Shown: positions 7,475-16,749, counted from the first letter of the stretch. The stretch: 64,000 nucleotides of DNA from Hymenobacter sp. BT730 (GCF_030542105.1 NZ_JAUOFB010000009.1:1-64000); one strand, 5' to 3'. Made by a program: numbers and translations. The notes: generated by a model not told the origin, from the sequence alone.

Positions 7475-7873
7475 CTAGGATGCTTGACCGGCCAGGTATT
7501 CTTCACCTTCCAGCACCGGTGCCATATCCCGGGATTCTTCTTCCGTAAACAGCCGGGACCGAATCAGGAAGCGCACGCCCAGCGGTATTTCCAACGAAAA
7601 GCTCGCCCCTCGGCCTTTAGTTACGTCGATGGTGAGTTGGGTGTGTTGCCAGTACTCAAACTGACTGGTGCTCATAAAGAAGTCGCAGCCGTGGATCTGG
7701 CCCAGCCAAACATCGTTGCCCCCAATGCGGAATTCGCCTTTGGCAAAGCACATGGGCGAGGAACCGTCGCAGCAGCCTCCGCTCTGGTGGAACATTAAAG
7801 GGCCATGCTCTTCGCGCAGCACGTCAATGGTGGCTTCGGCGGCGGGGGTTACTAAAACTCGGGGAGTAGGCAT
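7475..7873 (-). CDS. DUF779 protein, aldehyde dehydrogenase partner
   Basis: The 132-aa product matches DUF779, a small family found beside NAD-dependent aldehyde dehydrogenases. The Cys-containing FHQSGGCCDGSSPMC segment (residues 29-42) and WLGQIHGCDFF (56-66) could bind metal or act in redox. It is encoded downstream of the aldehyde dehydrogenase on the same strand, separated by a palindromic repeat (7895-7990). The two are probably one AraC-controlled operon. The biochemical role of DUF779 is not established. Confidence 0.85.
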   Translation of the reverse strand: MPTPRVLVTPAAEATIDVLREEHGPLMFHQSGGCCDGSSPMCFAKGEFRIGGNDVWLGQIHGCDFFMSTSQFEYWQHTQLTIDVTKGRGASFSLEIPLGVRFLIRSRLFTEEESRDMAPVLEGEEYLAGQAS

Positions 7874-7894
7874 GGTTGAAAATACATAAAACTC

Positions 7895-7990
7895 TCATCC
7901 TGAGCTTTGCGAAGGACCTTCTCCCGTTAAAACGAGTCGTTGTTAAGTTATCGTTCAGGCGTGAGAACGTCCTTCCAAAGCTCAGGATGA
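7895..7990. repeat. Palindromic intergenic repeat element, copy 2
   Basis: The arms (7895-7923 with 7963-7990) are near-perfect complements with TCATCCTGAGCTTTG ends. The centre has AAAACGAGTCGTT, matching the CACGACTCGTT core of copy 1 at 910-988. The element lies inside the aldehyde dehydrogenase-DUF779 transcription unit and could act as a processing or attenuation hairpin between them. Confidence 0.8.
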
Positions 7991-8019
7991 CAACTGTTAT
8001 TTAACGCTCAGTAAAACTC

Positions 8020-9546
8020 TTAAAAGAAGCCCAGTTTCTGCTGGCTGTAGCTGATGAGCATGTTTTTGGTCTGGCGGTAATGGGCCAGCATCATCTTGTG
8101 GTTTTCGCGGCCAAAGCCGGAAGCCTTGTAGCCGCCGAAGGGCGCACCAGCGGGGTAGTCGTGGTAGCAGTTTACCCACACGCGGCCGGCCTGAATGGCG
8201 CGGGGCATCTGGTACAGTTCGTGCGCATCGCGGCTCCACAGGCCGGCACCCAGGCCGTAGAGTGTGTCGTTGGCCAGCTCAATGGCTTCTTCGTTGGTTT
8301 TGAAGGTGGTAACGGACAGCACCGGGCCGAAGATTTCCTCTTGGAAGATGCGCATTTTGTTGTGCCCCCGGAAGATGGTGGGTTTGATGTAGTAGCCTTC
8401 CGTTAGCTCCTCATGGTCGTGGGCGTGGGCCTCGCCGCCGGTCAGTACCTCAGCGCCTTCCGCCTTGCCGATCTCCAGGTAGCTCAGGATTTTCTCGTAT
8501 TGGTCGTTGCTGGCCTGGGCGCCCATCATGGTTTCCATATCCAGCGGGTGGCCTAGCTTAATGGATTCTACCCGCTTGATCAGGCGGGGCATAAACTCAT
8601 CATAGATATCCTCATGGATGAGCAGACGCGAAGGGCAGGTGCAGATTTCGCCTTGGTTTAGGGCAAACATGGCTGCGCCTTCCAGGGCCTTGTCCAGGAA
8701 GTCATCGTCGTGGTCCATCACCGATTTGCAGAATATGTTCGGCGACTTGCCGCCCAGCTCCATGGTTACCGGAATGATATTTTCAGCGGCGTACTGCAGG
8801 ATAAGGCGGCCGGTAGTAGTTTCGCCCGTGAAGGACACCTTCTGCACGCGCTTATTGCTGGCTAGCGGCTTGCCGGCTTCCAGCCCAAAGCCGTTTACCA
8901 CGTTCACCACGCCGGCGGGTATCACGTCCTGCAGCAGCTCCATGAGCACCATAATGCTGGCGGGCGTCTGCTCGGCGGGCTTCATCACCACACAGCAGCC
9001 AGCGGCCAGCGCGGGCGCTAGTTTCCAGGTGGCCATGAGCAGCGGGAAGTTCCAGGGGATAATCTGGCCCACTACCCCCAGCGGCTCCTGAATCACGAGC
9101 GACAAGGTGGTTTCGTTCAGCTCCGTGGCGGAGCCTTCCTCAGCCCGGATAACGCCGGCAAAGTAGCGGAAGTGGTCGATGCACAGGGGAAGGTCGGCGG
9201 CCATGGTTTCCCGGATGGCTTTGCCGTTTTCCACGGTTTCTACGGCCGCCAGATGCGCCAGATTGGCTTCCATGATGTCGGCAATTTTCAGCAGCACGTT
9301 GCTGCGCGTGGTGGCCGAGGCCTTACTCCAAGATTTAAAGGCTTCGTGGGCGGCATCTAAAGCCAGCTCAATGTCTTCTTTGGTGGAGCGGGCTACTTTG
9401 GTAAAGGCTTTGCCATCAATGGGCGAGGGGTTTTCGAAATACTGCCCTTTCACGGGCGCTACCCATTTGCCACCGATAAAATTATCGTAGTGCGTTTTGA
9501 ATTGAGGACGGGCAACCAGGGTGGTGGGTTTTTCTAAGGTTTCCAT
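8020..9546 (-). CDS. NAD-dependent aldehyde dehydrogenase (ExaC/AldB-like)
   Basis: This 508-aa cytoplasmic enzyme oxidises aldehydes, probably acetaldehyde or short alkanals, to acids. Diagnostic parts are [18 protein letters not shown], the cofactor loop SFTGETTTG, the general-base Glu in [10 protein letters not shown] and the nucleophile in [11 protein letters not shown], where two Cys lie two apart. I prefer the ATG at 9546 (METLEKPTT) over an upstream in-frame start at 9579. Pairing with DUF779 and a divergent AraC regulator points to inducible alcohol or aldehyde breakdown. Confidence 0.93.
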   Translation of the reverse strand: METLEKPTTLVARPQFKTHYDNFIGGKWVAPVKGQYFENPSPIDGKAFTKVARSTKEDIELALDAAHEAFKSWSKASATTRSNVLLKIADIMEANLAHLAAVETVENGKAIRETMAADLPLCIDHFRYFAGVIRAEEGSATELNETTLSLVIQEPLGVVGQIIPWNFPLLMATWKLAPALAAGCCVVMKPAEQTPASIMVLMELLQDVIPAGVVNVVNGFGLEAGKPLASNKRVQKVSFTGETTTGRLILQYAAENIIPVTMELGGKSPNIFCKSVMDHDDDFLDKALEGAAMFALNQGEICTCPSRLLIHEDIYDEFMPRLIKRVESIKLGHPLDMETMMGAQASNDQYEKILSYLEIGKAEGAEVLTGGEAHAHDHEELTEGYYIKPTIFRGHNKMRIFQEEIFGPVLSVTTFKTNEEAIELANDTLYGLGAGLWSRDAHELYQMPRAIQAGRVWVNCYHDYPAGAPFGGYKASGFGRENHKMMLAHYRQTKNMLISYSQQKLGFF

Positions 9547-9788
9547 GGATGGGGATTTGTGGGGTTTCGGATATCCCAAGCTAGCTTCTTATCCTGCCGA
9601 AATAGTTGTATTATACTCTCAGAAATGCCGCCTATTGTCGCAAGTTGCCGTCGGGCTTTTCCCCGGAAGCTCAACTTAGCGTGCTGGTATCCTGCTAATT
9701 AAAATGAACAATTACCGCTTCCTCACTATTGTAGAGAAAGTATTAGTGCTATTTCCTGCGTTCAGGCTTCACATCGGACTCCCCACCC

Positions 9789-10718
9789 ATGCCTACCCAT
9801 CACCTGCCCGCTCCCATCTCCCTGCACCAGCCAGAGCAGCTGACCACGCTGGTTGAAAACCGCACCGTATACACGCTGGAAGCCTTTGAGCTGAACGTGT
9901 TTGAAACGCACCGTACGGCCCACCAGGTACCGCTTAGCATGGGCCACGTGGTGCTCACCACCATGCTACGGGGCAAGAAAGTCATGCACCTCACCGGCCG
10001 CCCGGCCTTCGATTACCTCCCGGGCGAGTCCGTAGTAGTAGGCAAGGACGAGACCATGGTTATTGATTTCCCGGAAGCCAACGAAGCCCAGCCCACGCAA
10101 TGCCTGGCCGTAGCCATTCCCACCGATACCATCCGGCAAACCGTAGACCTGCTTAACGAGCACTCGCCCCGCGCCGAAGAGCATCTGCCCTGGCAGTTGG
10201 ACACGGCCGAGCATGCCCACTTTCAGAATACGCCCGAGCTAACCAGCACCCTGGAGCGCCTGGTGCAGCTTTCCCAGGACACGGGCCGCGTGAAGGATGT
10301 GCTGGCCAATTTCACCATTCAGGAAATGCTGGTGCGCCTGATGCAGACCCAGGCCCGGCAGCTACTTTTTCATAACTATAAGGAGCACGTCACATCCCAC
10401 CGCTTTGCGCACGTGGTGCAGTACATTAAGCAGCACCTCACGGAGCAGATTACCATTGAGAAGCTGAGTGAGCTGGCCTGCATGAGCAAGGCTACCTTCT
10501 TCCGGGTATTCAAGCGCGAGTTGGGCCTCACGCCCGTAGAATATGTTATTCAGGAGCGCCTGGCCGAAGCCAAGCGCCTGTTGCGCAACCCGCTTACTAC
10601 TGTGGCCGATGTGTGCTTCCGGACGGGCTTCAATAACACGGCTTACTTTCAGAAGCTCTTCAAGCAGTATGAAGGTGTTACGCCGGGGCTGTATAAAAAG
10701 CAGTATGCGGCTGTGTAG
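9789..10718 (+). CDS. AraC-family transcriptional regulator
   Basis: The 309-aa product has an N-terminal AraC-type sensor domain (about residues 20-190). A C-terminal pair of helix-turn-helix motifs follows (about 205-305), including IEKLSELACMSKATFFRVFKRE and the second-helix signature VCFRTGFNNTAYFQKLFKQYEG. It is divergently transcribed from the aldehyde dehydrogenase across a 240-bp gap, so control of the aldehyde dehydrogenase and DUF779 genes by an aldehyde or alcohol signal is the simplest inference. I could not identify its operator. Confidence 0.9.
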   Translation: MPTHHLPAPISLHQPEQLTTLVENRTVYTLEAFELNVFETHRTAHQVPLSMGHVVLTTMLRGKKVMHLTGRPAFDYLPGESVVVGKDETMVIDFPEANEAQPTQCLAVAIPTDTIRQTVDLLNEHSPRAEEHLPWQLDTAEHAHFQNTPELTSTLERLVQLSQDTGRVKDVLANFTIQEMLVRLMQTQARQLLFHNYKEHVTSHRFAHVVQYIKQHLTEQITIEKLSELACMSKATFFRVFKRELGLTPVEYVIQERLAEAKRLLRNPLTTVADVCFRTGFNNTAYFQKLFKQYEGVTPGLYKKQYAAV

Positions 10719-10784
10719 CTACAACTTTCCCGGCTAATTTAGGGTTGTGTGAGGCCAGCAAGGCGGCGGCAATAATGGCCGTCG

Positions 10785-10792
10785 TAATTTTG
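10785..10792 (+). promoter_or_regulatory. -7 promoter element just upstream of the MFS gene
   Basis: TAATTTTG matches TAnnTTTG exactly and ends 6 nt before the ATG at 10799. A -33 TTTG at the right distance is not evident. The position predicts a leaderless or near-leaderless transcript and favours 10799 as the start. Confidence 0.45.
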
Positions 10793-10798
10793 CCTCCT

Positions 10799-12031
10799 AT
10801 GAAAGATGCCGTTGCGGCTGCGCCCCAGCCCGTGTTAGAGGACAATCGTCCTATTCCGTCACATCCTCCGCTTGCTCCAGCCCTAGTCTGGCTGATGGCC
10901 ATTACCTGCGGACTGGTGGTAGCCAACATCTACTACAACCAGCCGCTGCTGGCCGAAATTGGGAAGACCTTTGGCTTGTCGGATAGCCGGGTGAGCCTGG
11001 TAGCCACCATCACGCAGGTGGGCTACACGCTGGGGCTGCTGTTTGTGGTGCCACTGGGTGATAAGCGCGAGCGGAAAAGTCTGATTCTGGCCCTGTTGCT
11101 CTGCGCAGCCGTTTGTCTGGCGGGCGCGGCCTTCGCGCCTACTTTTGCCCTGCTGGTAGCAGCTAGTTTGCTTATCGGTATTTTCTCCTCGGTGCCGCAG
11201 CTGTTGGTGCCTATGGCGGCTTCCCTGGCCAGCAACGAGGAGCGCGGCCGTGTGGTAGGCAAAGTCATGAGCGGCTTGCTCATCGGCATTCTGGTATCCC
11301 GCACTATCAGCGGGTATGTGGGCGCACATTTTGGCTGGCGCACTATGTTCTGGGTGGGCGCCGGGGTCATGGTGGTGCTGACCGGCATTCTGGCCCGCAT
11401 GCTGCCGCGCAACCAGCCCACGTTTACCGGTAGCTACGCCAGCCTGCTCAGCTCCCTGGGCACCCTCACCCGCGACCTGCCTACGCTGCGCCGCTCAGCG
11501 CTGGTGGGCTTGTGCATGTTTGCCGGCTTTAGCGCTTTCTGGACTACACTGGTGTTCTTTCTGGAAAGCAGCACCTACAACTACCATAGTGATGTAGCCG
11601 GCCTGTTCGGCCTCATTGGCGCCAGCGGGGCCCTGGCCTCGCCCCTGGCCGGTCGCTCCGCCGACCGCAAAGGCGCCGACTTTGCCCTCAACATCGGTAT
11701 TCTATTGTCTCTGGGGTCTTTCGTGCTGCTGCTATTTGGCGGGTATTATCTGCTGGGGCTGATTCTGGCAGTTGTTATTCTGGATGTAGGCCAGCAGATG
11801 ACCCATATTTCCAATCAGTCGCGCATTTTTTCCCTGCTGCCCGAAGCCCGCAGTCGCCTGAACACAGTGTACATGACGGCTGCTTTCATTGGCGCCTCGT
11901 TGGGCTCCTGGCTGGGCGGGCAGGCGTGGGCGCATTTCCACTGGCCGGGCGTGTGCGCAGTTGGGCTGGCTTTTGGCGTGGCCGGCTATCTGGTTAATCG
12001 GTTTTATGGGCACTCAACCCATATAGACTAA
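10799..12031 (+). CDS. MFS transporter (12 transmembrane segments)
   Basis: The 410-aa inner-membrane permease has about 12 hydrophobic helices. The MFS loop motif between helices 2 and 3 reads GDKRERK, with the symmetric GRSADRKGADF in the second half. The IYYNQPLLAEIG segment is typical of drug/proton antiporter-like members related to YnfM and YgaY. The ATG at 10799 is preferred because a -7 element abuts it and the first helix follows a 30-residue polar leader. It is encoded 80 bp after the AraC regulator, so co-regulation is possible. The substrate is unknown. Confidence 0.88.
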   Translation: MKDAVAAAPQPVLEDNRPIPSHPPLAPALVWLMAITCGLVVANIYYNQPLLAEIGKTFGLSDSRVSLVATITQVGYTLGLLFVVPLGDKRERKSLILALLLCAAVCLAGAAFAPTFALLVAASLLIGIFSSVPQLLVPMAASLASNEERGRVVGKVMSGLLIGILVSRTISGYVGAHFGWRTMFWVGAGVMVVLTGILARMLPRNQPTFTGSYASLLSSLGTLTRDLPTLRRSALVGLCMFAGFSAFWTTLVFFLESSTYNYHSDVAGLFGLIGASGALASPLAGRSADRKGADFALNIGILLSLGSFVLLLFGGYYLLGLILAVVILDVGQQMTHISNQSRIFSLLPEARSRLNTVYMTAAFIGASLGSWLGGQAWAHFHWPGVCAVGLAFGVAGYLVNRFYGHSTHID

Positions 12032-12357
12032 TCTCCTATTTAAGCCGCTTCGTGTCTTTGACCTAGCTGACTGCCCAGAGTCTTCTGTGAAAACTGTAGG
12101 TGAAATCGAAGTTGCTTTAGGCAGGGCCGCAACCAACTTACATTGCTTCATGCTTGGGGCGGGCAACCCTCGTCTTTTGGTTAGCGGAGCCTATTGAACA
12201 GCGCTTTTCTCAGAGGTAAATGAGGAGCTAAAAATACCTTTAAACCCGATAATAATATTGAACAGCAGCAACTAGTTTACGTATTGTGTTTGATGCACTT
12301 AGGGCAGAAATTTTGGGCTTAACCCATTTGCTTTTTTCATCTTTTTTCATCTTCAAC
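12032..12357. other. Intergenic stretch, no gene seen
   Basis: The 326 bp between the MFS gene and the Ala/Pro-rich protein contain no credible ORF, repeat or RNA fold. The last 100 bp are AT-rich and probably carry the promoter of the next gene. Confidence 0.6.
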
Positions 12358-13011
12358 ATGGATACGCAAGATCATGCTACGCCGCTGCCTGTCAACCAGG
12401 CTGCCCAAGACCAAGGCCCAAGCCAAGAGCCTGCCCCTGCTCCCCTTCTTGCTCCAACTGCTGAGGTCAATCCTGCCCCGAATGCTGCTGCTAACCCTGA
12501 TCAAACTGCTGAAGCCAACCCGGCTCCCATAGCACAGGCAGATCCGGCTCCAACCGCGGCGGCCAATCCTGCTGCAGCCACTCCAAACCCAACGGCAGTT
12601 GCTGCTCCTGCTCCTGTTGCGTCTGCTAATCCGGCACCGGTTGCCGCCGCAACTCCCGCCCCGAGTGCTACCGTCATCAGTATCCCGGTTGCAACTATTA
12701 GCTCTGCACCGGCGGCTGAGGCAACGCAACCCGCCTATGGTGCGGTAGGCAATGCAAGCACTCCTGCTACGCCGGAGAATCCAACCAAGCTGACCCTTTC
12801 CATCCCAATAGAAATATCCGTTAGCACTCCCCTACAGCCAACTAACGCTGCAGCGCAGCCGACCACCAGCACTTCGCCCCCCATTACAGCCAGCAATACC
12901 ACCGAAAATCCGAGTACCGAAAAGAGCGTGATTGGGTTCCAATATGCTGCTGGCCGCAACGGAGCCAACGAAAACCCCGACGAGTTAAAGAACCTGGAGA
13001 AAGAAGCCTAA
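12358..13011 (+). CDS. Low-complexity Ala/Pro/Thr-rich protein with NPAP repeats
   Basis: From the ATG at 12358 the product is 217 aa. Residues about 25-130 are Ala, Pro, Asn and Thr, with repeated NPAP, DPAP and TPAP units at irregular spacing of 8-15 residues. Residues 143-165 are more ordered (LTLSIPIEISVSTPL). The tail is polar and acidic (NENPDELKNLEKEA). There is no signal peptide or membrane segment and no family I know. It is probably intrinsically disordered. The opposite-strand ORF here is Arg/Ser-rich and is judged a shadow. A very stable hairpin follows. Confidence 0.55.
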   Translation: MDTQDHATPLPVNQAAQDQGPSQEPAPAPLLAPTAEVNPAPNAAANPDQTAEANPAPIAQADPAPTAAANPAAATPNPTAVAAPAPVASANPAPVAAATPAPSATVISIPVATISSAPAAEATQPAYGAVGNASTPATPENPTKLTLSIPIEISVSTPLQPTNAAAQPTTSTSPPITASNTTENPSTEKSVIGFQYAAGRNGANENPDELKNLEKEA

Positions 13012-13054
13012 AGAGCCCCCAGCACGGGCAGGCTACACTTCGGAAGAAATTATT

Positions 13055-13120
13055 AGAAATACCGTATGGAAAAGGCCGTGCTTCTGATGAGAAGCACGGC
13101 CTTTTCCATACGGTATTTCT
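13055..13120. terminator. Bidirectional terminator hairpin, 31-bp perfect stem
   Basis: Arms 13055-13085 and 13090-13120 are perfect complements with a 4-nt loop (GATG), and the stem holds A4 and T4 tracts. It lies between the Ala/Pro-rich gene (+) and rmlD (-). The stem is far longer than a normal intrinsic terminator. Confidence 0.85.
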
Positions 13121-13128
13121 GACCCAGT

Positions 13129-13986
13129 TTATGCCTCTAAACGGCTCAAACACACTTGCAGGCTGTCGCGCCAGTGCGGTATGGCTACTTGCAGTTGGGT
13201 TTTGGCTTTGGTCTTATCCATTACTGAGTAAGCCGGGCGCGTAGCTTTGGTAGGGTACTCAGCGGTGCGAATGGGCAGTGTGCGCACCGGCGTATTGCTC
13301 AGCTCAAAAATGGCTTTGGCAAAGTCGTACCATGAAGTCAGGCCTTCATTGCTATAGTGGTAGATGCCGTATTGCTGATTCTGGGTTTCGATAATATTCA
13401 AGATACACCCGGCCAAGTCAATGGCGTAGGTAGGTGTACCTACCTGGTCCCAGATAACCTTTAACTCTTCCCGCTCGCGGCCCAGCTTCAGCATGGTCTT
13501 CACGAAGTTGCCGGCGTACTCCGAGTACAACCAACTGGTGCGCAGAATAAAATAGCGGTTAGTTTGAGCAACTACCCCCTGCTCCCCTTCCAGTTTGGTG
13601 AGACCGTAAATGCTGATGGGCTCGGCCTCATCAGTTTCTACTAAGGGTGTATTCCCAGTGCCCGCAAACACAAAGTCCGTGGAGATATGCAGGAGCGTGG
13701 CACCATACTGTTCGCACAGCCGGGCCAGATTCACGGCTCCGTCTTTGTTGACTTTTCGGGCTAGTTCTACCTCGTCTTCGGCTTTATCCACCGCTGTATA
13801 GGCAGCGCAATTAATGCAATAGGCTGGCTGATACTTCGCAAAAACTGCCTGTAGCGTTTCGACGTTCAGAATATTAGCCTCGGCCTCCGACAAAAAAACC
13901 AGGCTGTTGAGGTTTCTTTCTTTTGCTACTTGCTGCAGGCACTGCCCTAACTGGCCGGCGGCCCCAAAAACGAGGATATTGCTCAT
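13129..13986 (-). CDS. rmlD: dTDP-4-dehydrorhamnose reductase
   Basis: The 285-aa cytoplasmic short-chain-dehydrogenase-type enzyme carries out the last step of dTDP-L-rhamnose synthesis for surface polysaccharide. The nucleotide-binding motif is GAAGQLGQ (residues 8-15). The catalytic YGLTK (Tyr-x3-Lys) follows the ISTDFVFAG segment. I start at the ATG at 13986 (MSNILVFG), since upstream residues do not fit the family. No other rml genes are adjacent, so it stands apart from the pathway. Confidence 0.92.
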   Translation of the reverse strand: MSNILVFGAAGQLGQCLQQVAKERNLNSLVFLSEAEANILNVETLQAVFAKYQPAYCINCAAYTAVDKAEDEVELARKVNKDGAVNLARLCEQYGATLLHISTDFVFAGTGNTPLVETDEAEPISIYGLTKLEGEQGVVAQTNRYFILRTSWLYSEYAGNFVKTMLKLGREREELKVIWDQVGTPTYAIDLAGCILNIIETQNQQYGIYHYSNEGLTSWYDFAKAIFELSNTPVRTLPIRTAEYPTKATRPAYSVMDKTKAKTQLQVAIPHWRDSLQVCLSRLEA

Positions 13987-14041
13987 AAACGATACTGGTT
14001 TGCGCAGCAAATTAGCGCTTTTCATGCCAGTATCAGCAGTT

Positions 14042-14974
14042 TTAACCTATTGGCCGCTTATTCTTAATGGGCTCAAAGCGCTGCTGGCGTGGCTGCTTTT
14101 CACTGAGATAACGCCAGTAACGCAACGGCATATGCCGCCGGTGCAGCTTCATGTTTTTGCGCTCCGGAATGTTCACGTGGTCGAAGTAGGACTGCCAGAG
14201 CAGCTTGAACAGCGGCTCCCGTTCATCCAGTACCGTAGCCGAAATATCAGTGCGGCGCTGAGGAATTGCGGTTTCAAATTCCACCACATCGGTCCGGTGC
14301 AAATCGTAATACAACCCGTAGCGGCGGCGCTTATCGAAGATAAGCCAGCGTTGGTCGGCGTAGCGCTTGGTGAAGTGCGGCGCTATTAGCGGAAGCACAT
14401 CAAAATCAGGCTCAATGGTGGCGTGGAATAGCTCGTCGCTGGTTTTCTCGAAGCGTACGAAGGCTTCCATGCGGTGCTTTTCGCGGTACATCTGCTGAGC
14501 AATACCGGCAATGCGGCGCACGGTATCATCGGCGTAGTTTTCGGAGATGTCGCGGCCGGCGCGCATGGCGCTGTTGGCGTAGCGGAAGATGAGTAACTCC
14601 CGGTCGGGCTGCTCGCTCAGAAACGTATGGAATAGCCGGGTACGTGCCTCGGCATCCATGTAGCGCAATAGCCCTTCCCACACGCGGCCGGCCGTAGTTT
14701 CGTGGGTTTCTACCGATATGGGCTGTGCAAACAAGCCGCCCTGCACCGCCCCCACCGGCTGAATACTGTTCGGCGCTGCTTTCTGATCATATACCTGAAA
14801 CAACACCGTCAGGAGGCCTTCAAAAGAGCCATCGTAGGTATAGTCCAGCGGCGGGTTGGTTAGCTGTGGCGCGACAGAACGTGGTGTCCCGGAACCGGGC
14901 ACAGGCTGCAGCAGTCGTTTCGGTAAGCGCACCAAAGTCGGGCTAGGCAGCTTGTTGCTCCTGCTTGGCCGCAT
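14042..14974 (-). CDS. DUF4130 / TIGR03915-type putative DNA metabolism protein
   Basis: The 310-aa product matches the family that accompanies a radical SAM DNA repair/modification protein. The signature start YTYDGSFEGLLTVLFQVY falls at residues 45-62, so there is an N-terminal extension of about 40 residues beyond the usual family start. Later blocks typical of the family are PLIAPHFTKRYADQRWLIFDKRR and the WQSYFDHVNIPERKN region. In other bacteria the same domain is fused to a uracil-DNA-glycosylase-like domain, supporting a DNA role. The gene overlaps the small ORF before it by 32 nt and lies in one operon with the radical SAM gene. Confidence 0.85.
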   Translation of the reverse strand: MRPSRSNKLPSPTLVRLPKRLLQPVPGSGTPRSVAPQLTNPPLDYTYDGSFEGLLTVLFQVYDQKAAPNSIQPVGAVQGGLFAQPISVETHETTAGRVWEGLLRYMDAEARTRLFHTFLSEQPDRELLIFRYANSAMRAGRDISENYADDTVRRIAGIAQQMYREKHRMEAFVRFEKTSDELFHATIEPDFDVLPLIAPHFTKRYADQRWLIFDKRRRYGLYYDLHRTDVVEFETAIPQRRTDISATVLDEREPLFKLLWQSYFDHVNIPERKNMKLHRRHMPLRYWRYLSEKQPRQQRFEPIKNKRPIG

Positions 14975-15170
14975 GGGCGCGGGCTGCTTCGCGGTGCATT
15001 TGCTGCACTAGGGGCAGCAGGTCAGAGAGCTTGCAGCAGCAGGCTATGCGGGCTACTTTCACCGATTTGGGAGTTTCCTGAGGAGTAGCCGACGCGTCGG
15101 TAGCGCGATGAGAAATAGTCATGGAATCGGTAGGGTTGGTTATGCGGAACGGAGAGTTGAGGGAAGACAT
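14943..15170 (-). CDS. Small Cys-containing hypothetical protein between the DNA-repair pair
   Basis: The ATG at 15170 gives 75 residues. They hold a Cys-triplet (ARIACCCKLSDLLPLV, about residues 40-55) and an amphipathic, Ala/Gln-rich C-terminal helix. No family is recognised. It begins 51 bp after the radical SAM gene and overlaps the DUF4130 gene by 32 nt, in the same direction. That spacing fits translational coupling and a joint role. The short length leaves open that it is not expressed. Confidence 0.5.
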   Translation of the reverse strand: MSSLNSPFRITNPTDSMTISHRATDASATPQETPKSVKVARIACCCKLSDLLPLVQQMHREAARAHAAKQEQQAA

Positions 15171-15221
15171 AGCGGAGTCACTAAATCGAAGGGGCAACGG
15201 ACACCTGGCAGCTGCTACTAT

Positions 15222-16487
15222 TTAAGATGCCTGGGCAAACAAATCGAGCTGTTGGGTGACGAGGGCGGAGCGGACCGAACCGGCTCCGAAGAGAATCTGG
15301 CGGCGGATGGTCTGCTCATCATACTCCCGCTTTTCCAGGGCCTGCCCCCGACAGGTCAGGAAGAATTTGGCGCGTTTCAGCACCACCCCAAACTTGTGCA
15401 GGTGGTCTAGCGTGATGGGCGCAAACCGACGGGCGGCCACAATGCGTTTGGCGGAGCGCGCCCCCACGCCAGGAATGCGCAGAATCATTTCGTAGTCGGC
15501 GGAATTCACATCTACCGGGAATACGTGGCGGTTGCGTAGGGCCCAGGCTAGCTTGGGGTCAATTTCCAGATCCAGGAAAGGGTGCTCGGGGTCCAGGATT
15601 TCATCGGCCTGAAAACCATAGAAGCGCATCAGCCAGTCGGTCTGGTATAGGCGGTGCTCCCGGATGAGCGGAGGCTGGGTTACCTGCGGCAGGCGGGCAT
15701 CATCCGTCACGGGGATGTAGCCGGAGTAGTACACGCGCTTCAACCCATAGCCTTTGTAGAGCGAGTCGGTGAGCTGAATAATCTGGTGGTCGTTTTCAGC
15801 AGAAGCGCCCACAATGAGCTGCGTACTCTGGCCAGCGGTGGCAAACTGCGGCACTTTCTTGAACAGCGCCTTTTCCTCTTTATTGAGAATGATGCCGTCC
15901 CGAATCTGCGCCATGGGCGTCAGAATCTCCTGATAGTTCTTCTCGGGGGCCAGCTTGGTCAGGCTCATTTCCGAGGGCAGCTCAATGTTCACGCTCAGGC
16001 GGTCGGCGTACAGGCCGGCTTCCTGAATCAGCTCTTCCGATGCGCCCGGAATGGCTTTCACGTGGATGTAGCCGTTAAAATTGTGCTCGGTGCGCAGCTT
16101 TTTAATGATGCGCACCAGCCGCTCCATAGTGTAATCAGGAGAGGAAAAAATACCGCTACTCAAGAACAGGCCTTCGATGTAGTTGCGGCGGTAGAAGTTC
16201 ATAGTCAGGTCCACTACTTCATCCACCGTAAAGGCGGCGCGCTTCACGTCGTTGCTGCGGCGCGATACGCAATAGGCACAGTCGAAAATGCAATGGTTGG
16301 TCAGCAGAATCTTCAGCAGACTCACGCAGCGGCCATCCTCGGTATAGCTATGGCAGATGCCCATGCCCTCCGCATTGCCCAGGCCGCGGTTCTCATTTTT
16401 ACGCTTGCCGCCGCTGCTGGAGCAGGACACATCGTACTTCGCCGCATCTGCCAAAATACTTAGCTTTTCCTGAATTCGCTCGTTCAT
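15222..16487 (-). CDS. Putative DNA modification/repair radical SAM protein (TIGR03916 type)
   Basis: The 421-aa product has the radical SAM cluster motif C-x3-C-x2-C at Cys66, Cys70 and Cys73 (NHCIFDCAYC). A TIM-barrel-like core follows, then a C-terminal helix-hairpin-helix DNA-binding element (ILRIPGVGARSAKRIVAARR). The ATG at 16487 is used because the codon before it is TTG. This family is predicted to act on DNA with the DUF4130-type protein encoded downstream, and the lesion or base is not established. A polar Ser/Gly/Lys stretch precedes the cluster. It leads a three-gene unit. Confidence 0.88.
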   Translation of the reverse strand: MNERIQEKLSILADAAKYDVSCSSSGGKRKNENRGLGNAEGMGICHSYTEDGRCVSLLKILLTNHCIFDCAYCVSRRSNDVKRAAFTVDEVVDLTMNFYRRNYIEGLFLSSGIFSSPDYTMERLVRIIKKLRTEHNFNGYIHVKAIPGASEELIQEAGLYADRLSVNIELPSEMSLTKLAPEKNYQEILTPMAQIRDGIILNKEEKALFKKVPQFATAGQSTQLIVGASAENDHQIIQLTDSLYKGYGLKRVYYSGYIPVTDDARLPQVTQPPLIREHRLYQTDWLMRFYGFQADEILDPEHPFLDLEIDPKLAWALRNRHVFPVDVNSADYEMILRIPGVGARSAKRIVAARRFAPITLDHLHKFGVVLKRAKFFLTCRGQALEKREYDEQTIRRQILFGAGSVRSALVTQQLDLFAQAS

Positions 16488-16749
16488 CAAAGGGGCTGTT
16501 TCTGGGCTTAAAACTATTCTATTTCGCCCAATACTACACTATACCCTTAAGCTAATTTTTTTAGGAATGGTTCAAAGCTAAACTCTGAAAAACCTGGTAT
16601 CGTTTATGGGCTGCGCAGGTTCTGTACTGGCGCTTTTCCCTGCAGCTTTTTTCGGCATGAGCCGCTTCTTTGCACCGTTTATTCCGGCACTGCCTCCGGA
16701 ACTCGTATCTTGGACAGGCGCGTCGCCCAACCCGACGGCCAGCTTCCAA
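16488..16749. other. Divergent intergenic region
   Basis: It holds the promoters of the radical SAM gene (-) and the BamA-like gene (+). A possible -7 element for the plus strand, TATCTTG, is at 16706-16712. An open frame upstream of 16750 is in phase with the BamA-like gene but would put 48 residues before its signal peptide. Confidence 0.4.

Noticed and set aside
12337..12729. Arg/Ser/Cys-rich minus-strand ORF
   Set aside because: It mirrors the Ala/Pro-rich plus-strand gene, and such composition is expected from the complement of Ala/Pro codons.
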